DNA of 64,000 nucleotides from Microbacterium murale. Lineage in GTDB: Bacteria; Actinomycetota; Actinomycetes; Actinomycetales; Microbacteriaceae. The notes below the pieces were generated by a model, which did no database searches, was not told the origin of the DNA, and was given only the letters and a program-made list of their open reading frames with translations. This document shows positions 63,311 through 64,000 of the stretch, piece after piece. The stretch is taken from assembly GCF_014635185.1 (NCBI RefSeq), contig NZ_BMCM01000001.1:1116001-1180000 (forward strand), in the 5' to 3' direction. Position 1 is the stretch's first letter; every line of letters starts with the position of its first letter. The position numbers and the translations under genes were made by a program.

Positions 63311-63637
63311 TTTCCCCCTTCGCGCGTTCACCCAGACGCGCACGGCAGAACCGCAATCACACAGTAGGACGGCAGGGTCCGACATGCCGGTATCTAGCAT
63401 GGCGCGTTCGAACTGAACCTGAATCCATCGTCCTCGTCATGAACCAACCCCGGGAGGCGCACCTTCCAATCGAAACGGCCTGCGCAAGGCGCATGGTGTC
63501 GATGCCTGGCTTGGAGCCTCGGTCTGGTTCGCGGATACGGAACGCGAAAGTTGGTGTTTCAGCGCCGCAGCCAGAGCGCTCTCGAGCGCTCCGCCCGTAC
63601 TGCACGGAGTTCCAGTCGCTCAAGCAATTGAAGAGAG
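63311..63637. other. Gap with no convincing gene
   Basis: This stretch separates the short operon gene at 63638-63811 from the sigma-like gene. The sigma-like frame stays open through its first 90 bases, so part of it may be coding if an earlier start is used. I see no other credible gene, clear terminator or repeat; a promoter for the sigma-like gene could lie here. Confidence 0.5.
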
Positions 63638-63811
63638 TTAGCGGCGGACATCTGGCCCTTCCGTCAGATCGCGGTCCCTAACGGAGGACGGTCGACTACC
63701 TGGCGGTGTGGCATCGACGACTGCCCGCGAATGACGCAGTGCGTCGCTGAACCAGCTGATCTCACGGATGTCGCTGGCCACTCTGGAGCGTTCTTCAGCG
63801 TGACTACTCAT
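63638..63811 (-). CDS. Small hypothetical protein in ubiquitin-like operon
   Basis: A 57-residue reading frame beginning 'MSSHAEERSRVASDIREISW', with helical N-terminal half and a basic, Pro-containing C-terminal half (VRDRDLTEGPDVRR). Its ATG overlaps the stop of the upstream gene (ATGA) and has AGGAAGG 6 bases upstream, so it is probably translated. No function can be assigned. Confidence 0.6.
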   Translation of the reverse strand: MSSHAEERSRVASDIREISWFSDALRHSRAVVDATPPGSRPSSVRDRDLTEGPDVRR

Positions 63812-64000
63812 GACTCGCCTTCCTTCTTTTCGACCGCACCTTCGGATTCTGCTCTTTCTTCTGGCGCTTCGCTAGCTTCTGTCTCTACTTCAGTCCTACC
63901 AAGGACGTCGGACATGACGATTGTGATCGCCGCTTCGCGAGCTGCAGGGTTCGCCAGCGGCTCGGCGTCGGCCAGCGTGAATCTGGACTTCTGCTTGTCG
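63808..64000 (-). CDS. Hypothetical protein, C-terminal part (runs off the window)
   Basis: The last 63 residues of a gene whose start lies beyond the right edge. It reads 'KSRFTLADAEPLANPAAREA' followed by 'AITIVMSDVLGRTE' and a very acidic Glu/Ala/Lys tail ending KKEGES. The 4-base overlap with the next small gene puts it in the same operon as the ubiquitin-like genes. Function unknown. Confidence 0.65.
   Translation of the reverse strand, partial: DKQKSRFTLADAEPLANPAAREAAITIVMSDVLGRTEVETEASEAPEERAESEGAVEKKEGES

Noticed and set aside
63357-63623. 88-codon minus-strand frame before the sigma-like gene
   Set aside because: No ribosome site, no domain, and it overlaps the possible extended start of the sigma-like gene in another frame.
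1-64000. CRISPR arrays, rRNA operons, complete insertion sequences
   Set aside because: No regularly spaced repeats, no rRNA-like sequence and no transposase gene were seen on either strand.

Overview
This window looks like chromosome of a high-GC actinobacterium, most likely Microbacteriaceae (Microbacterium-like). The signs are uniformly GC-rich codons, many ATGA/GTGA gene overlaps, many GTG/TTG starts, a DUF222/HNH ('13E12-type') gene, two carbohydrate ABC importers without a dedicated ATPase, and GntR, LacI, PadR and TetR regulators next to their targets. I see no rRNA, tRNA, CRISPR array or complete insertion sequence.

Layout. 1-15.9 kb: an acid-sugar catabolic cluster. It holds an ABC importer (three genes), an SGNH esterase, three different enolase-superfamily (MR/MLE) dehydratase-type enzymes, an alpha-ketoglutarate-semialdehyde-type dehydrogenase, a FadR/GntR regulator, an SDR, a zinc alcohol dehydrogenase, a TRAP importer (P, Q and M subunits) and an RraA-like aldolase. 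15.9-19.9 kb: YtcJ-type amidohydrolase, MHS-family transporter and a divergent LysR regulator. A broken copy of the amidohydrolase lies at 6.9-7.25 kb and supplies the last residues of the aldehyde dehydrogenase. 20.8-23.6 kb: pantothenate operon (DUF2520 Rossmann protein, panC, panD, panB). 23.7-26.7 kb: a Phd-nucleotidyltransferase fusion with a HepT-like partner, a PfkB sugar kinase, and a DUF433/PIN-like pair. 26.8-38.1 kb: efflux pumps and small regulators, several with visible operators, an HNH gene, methionine aminopeptidase, a DUF503 gene and an SDR. 38.3-44.7 kb: a GH2 glycosidase with an ABC importer, regulated by LacI. 44.8-49.5 kb: a second-type SSB, PadR with an ABC1 kinase, and VOC/MarR/hydrolase genes. 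49.6-57 kb: a two-component system followed by a surface-polymer set (phosphodiester glycosidase, GT2-GtrA, DUF4956, VTC polyphosphate-polymerase-like protein, carbohydrate-binding lipoprotein).

57.6-64 kb: the most interesting part. A dense minus-strand operon follows a truncated DUF3500 gene and runs off the right edge. In transcription order it encodes an acidic-tailed protein (partial), a 57-residue protein, a sigma-factor-like protein, an Xre-like protein, an ImmA/IrrE metallopeptidase with a large C-terminal Cys/His cluster, a protein of three tandem ubiquitin-like repeats, an E2-like protein without any cysteine, and a JAB-E1 (JAMM peptidase plus ThiF/MoeB adenylation) fusion. This resembles the multi-ubiquitin class of prokaryotic ubiquitin-like systems. 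Here the E1 has no cysteine outside its two CxxC pairs in the usual catalytic region, and the E2-like protein has none at all, so conventional thioester relay is doubtful.
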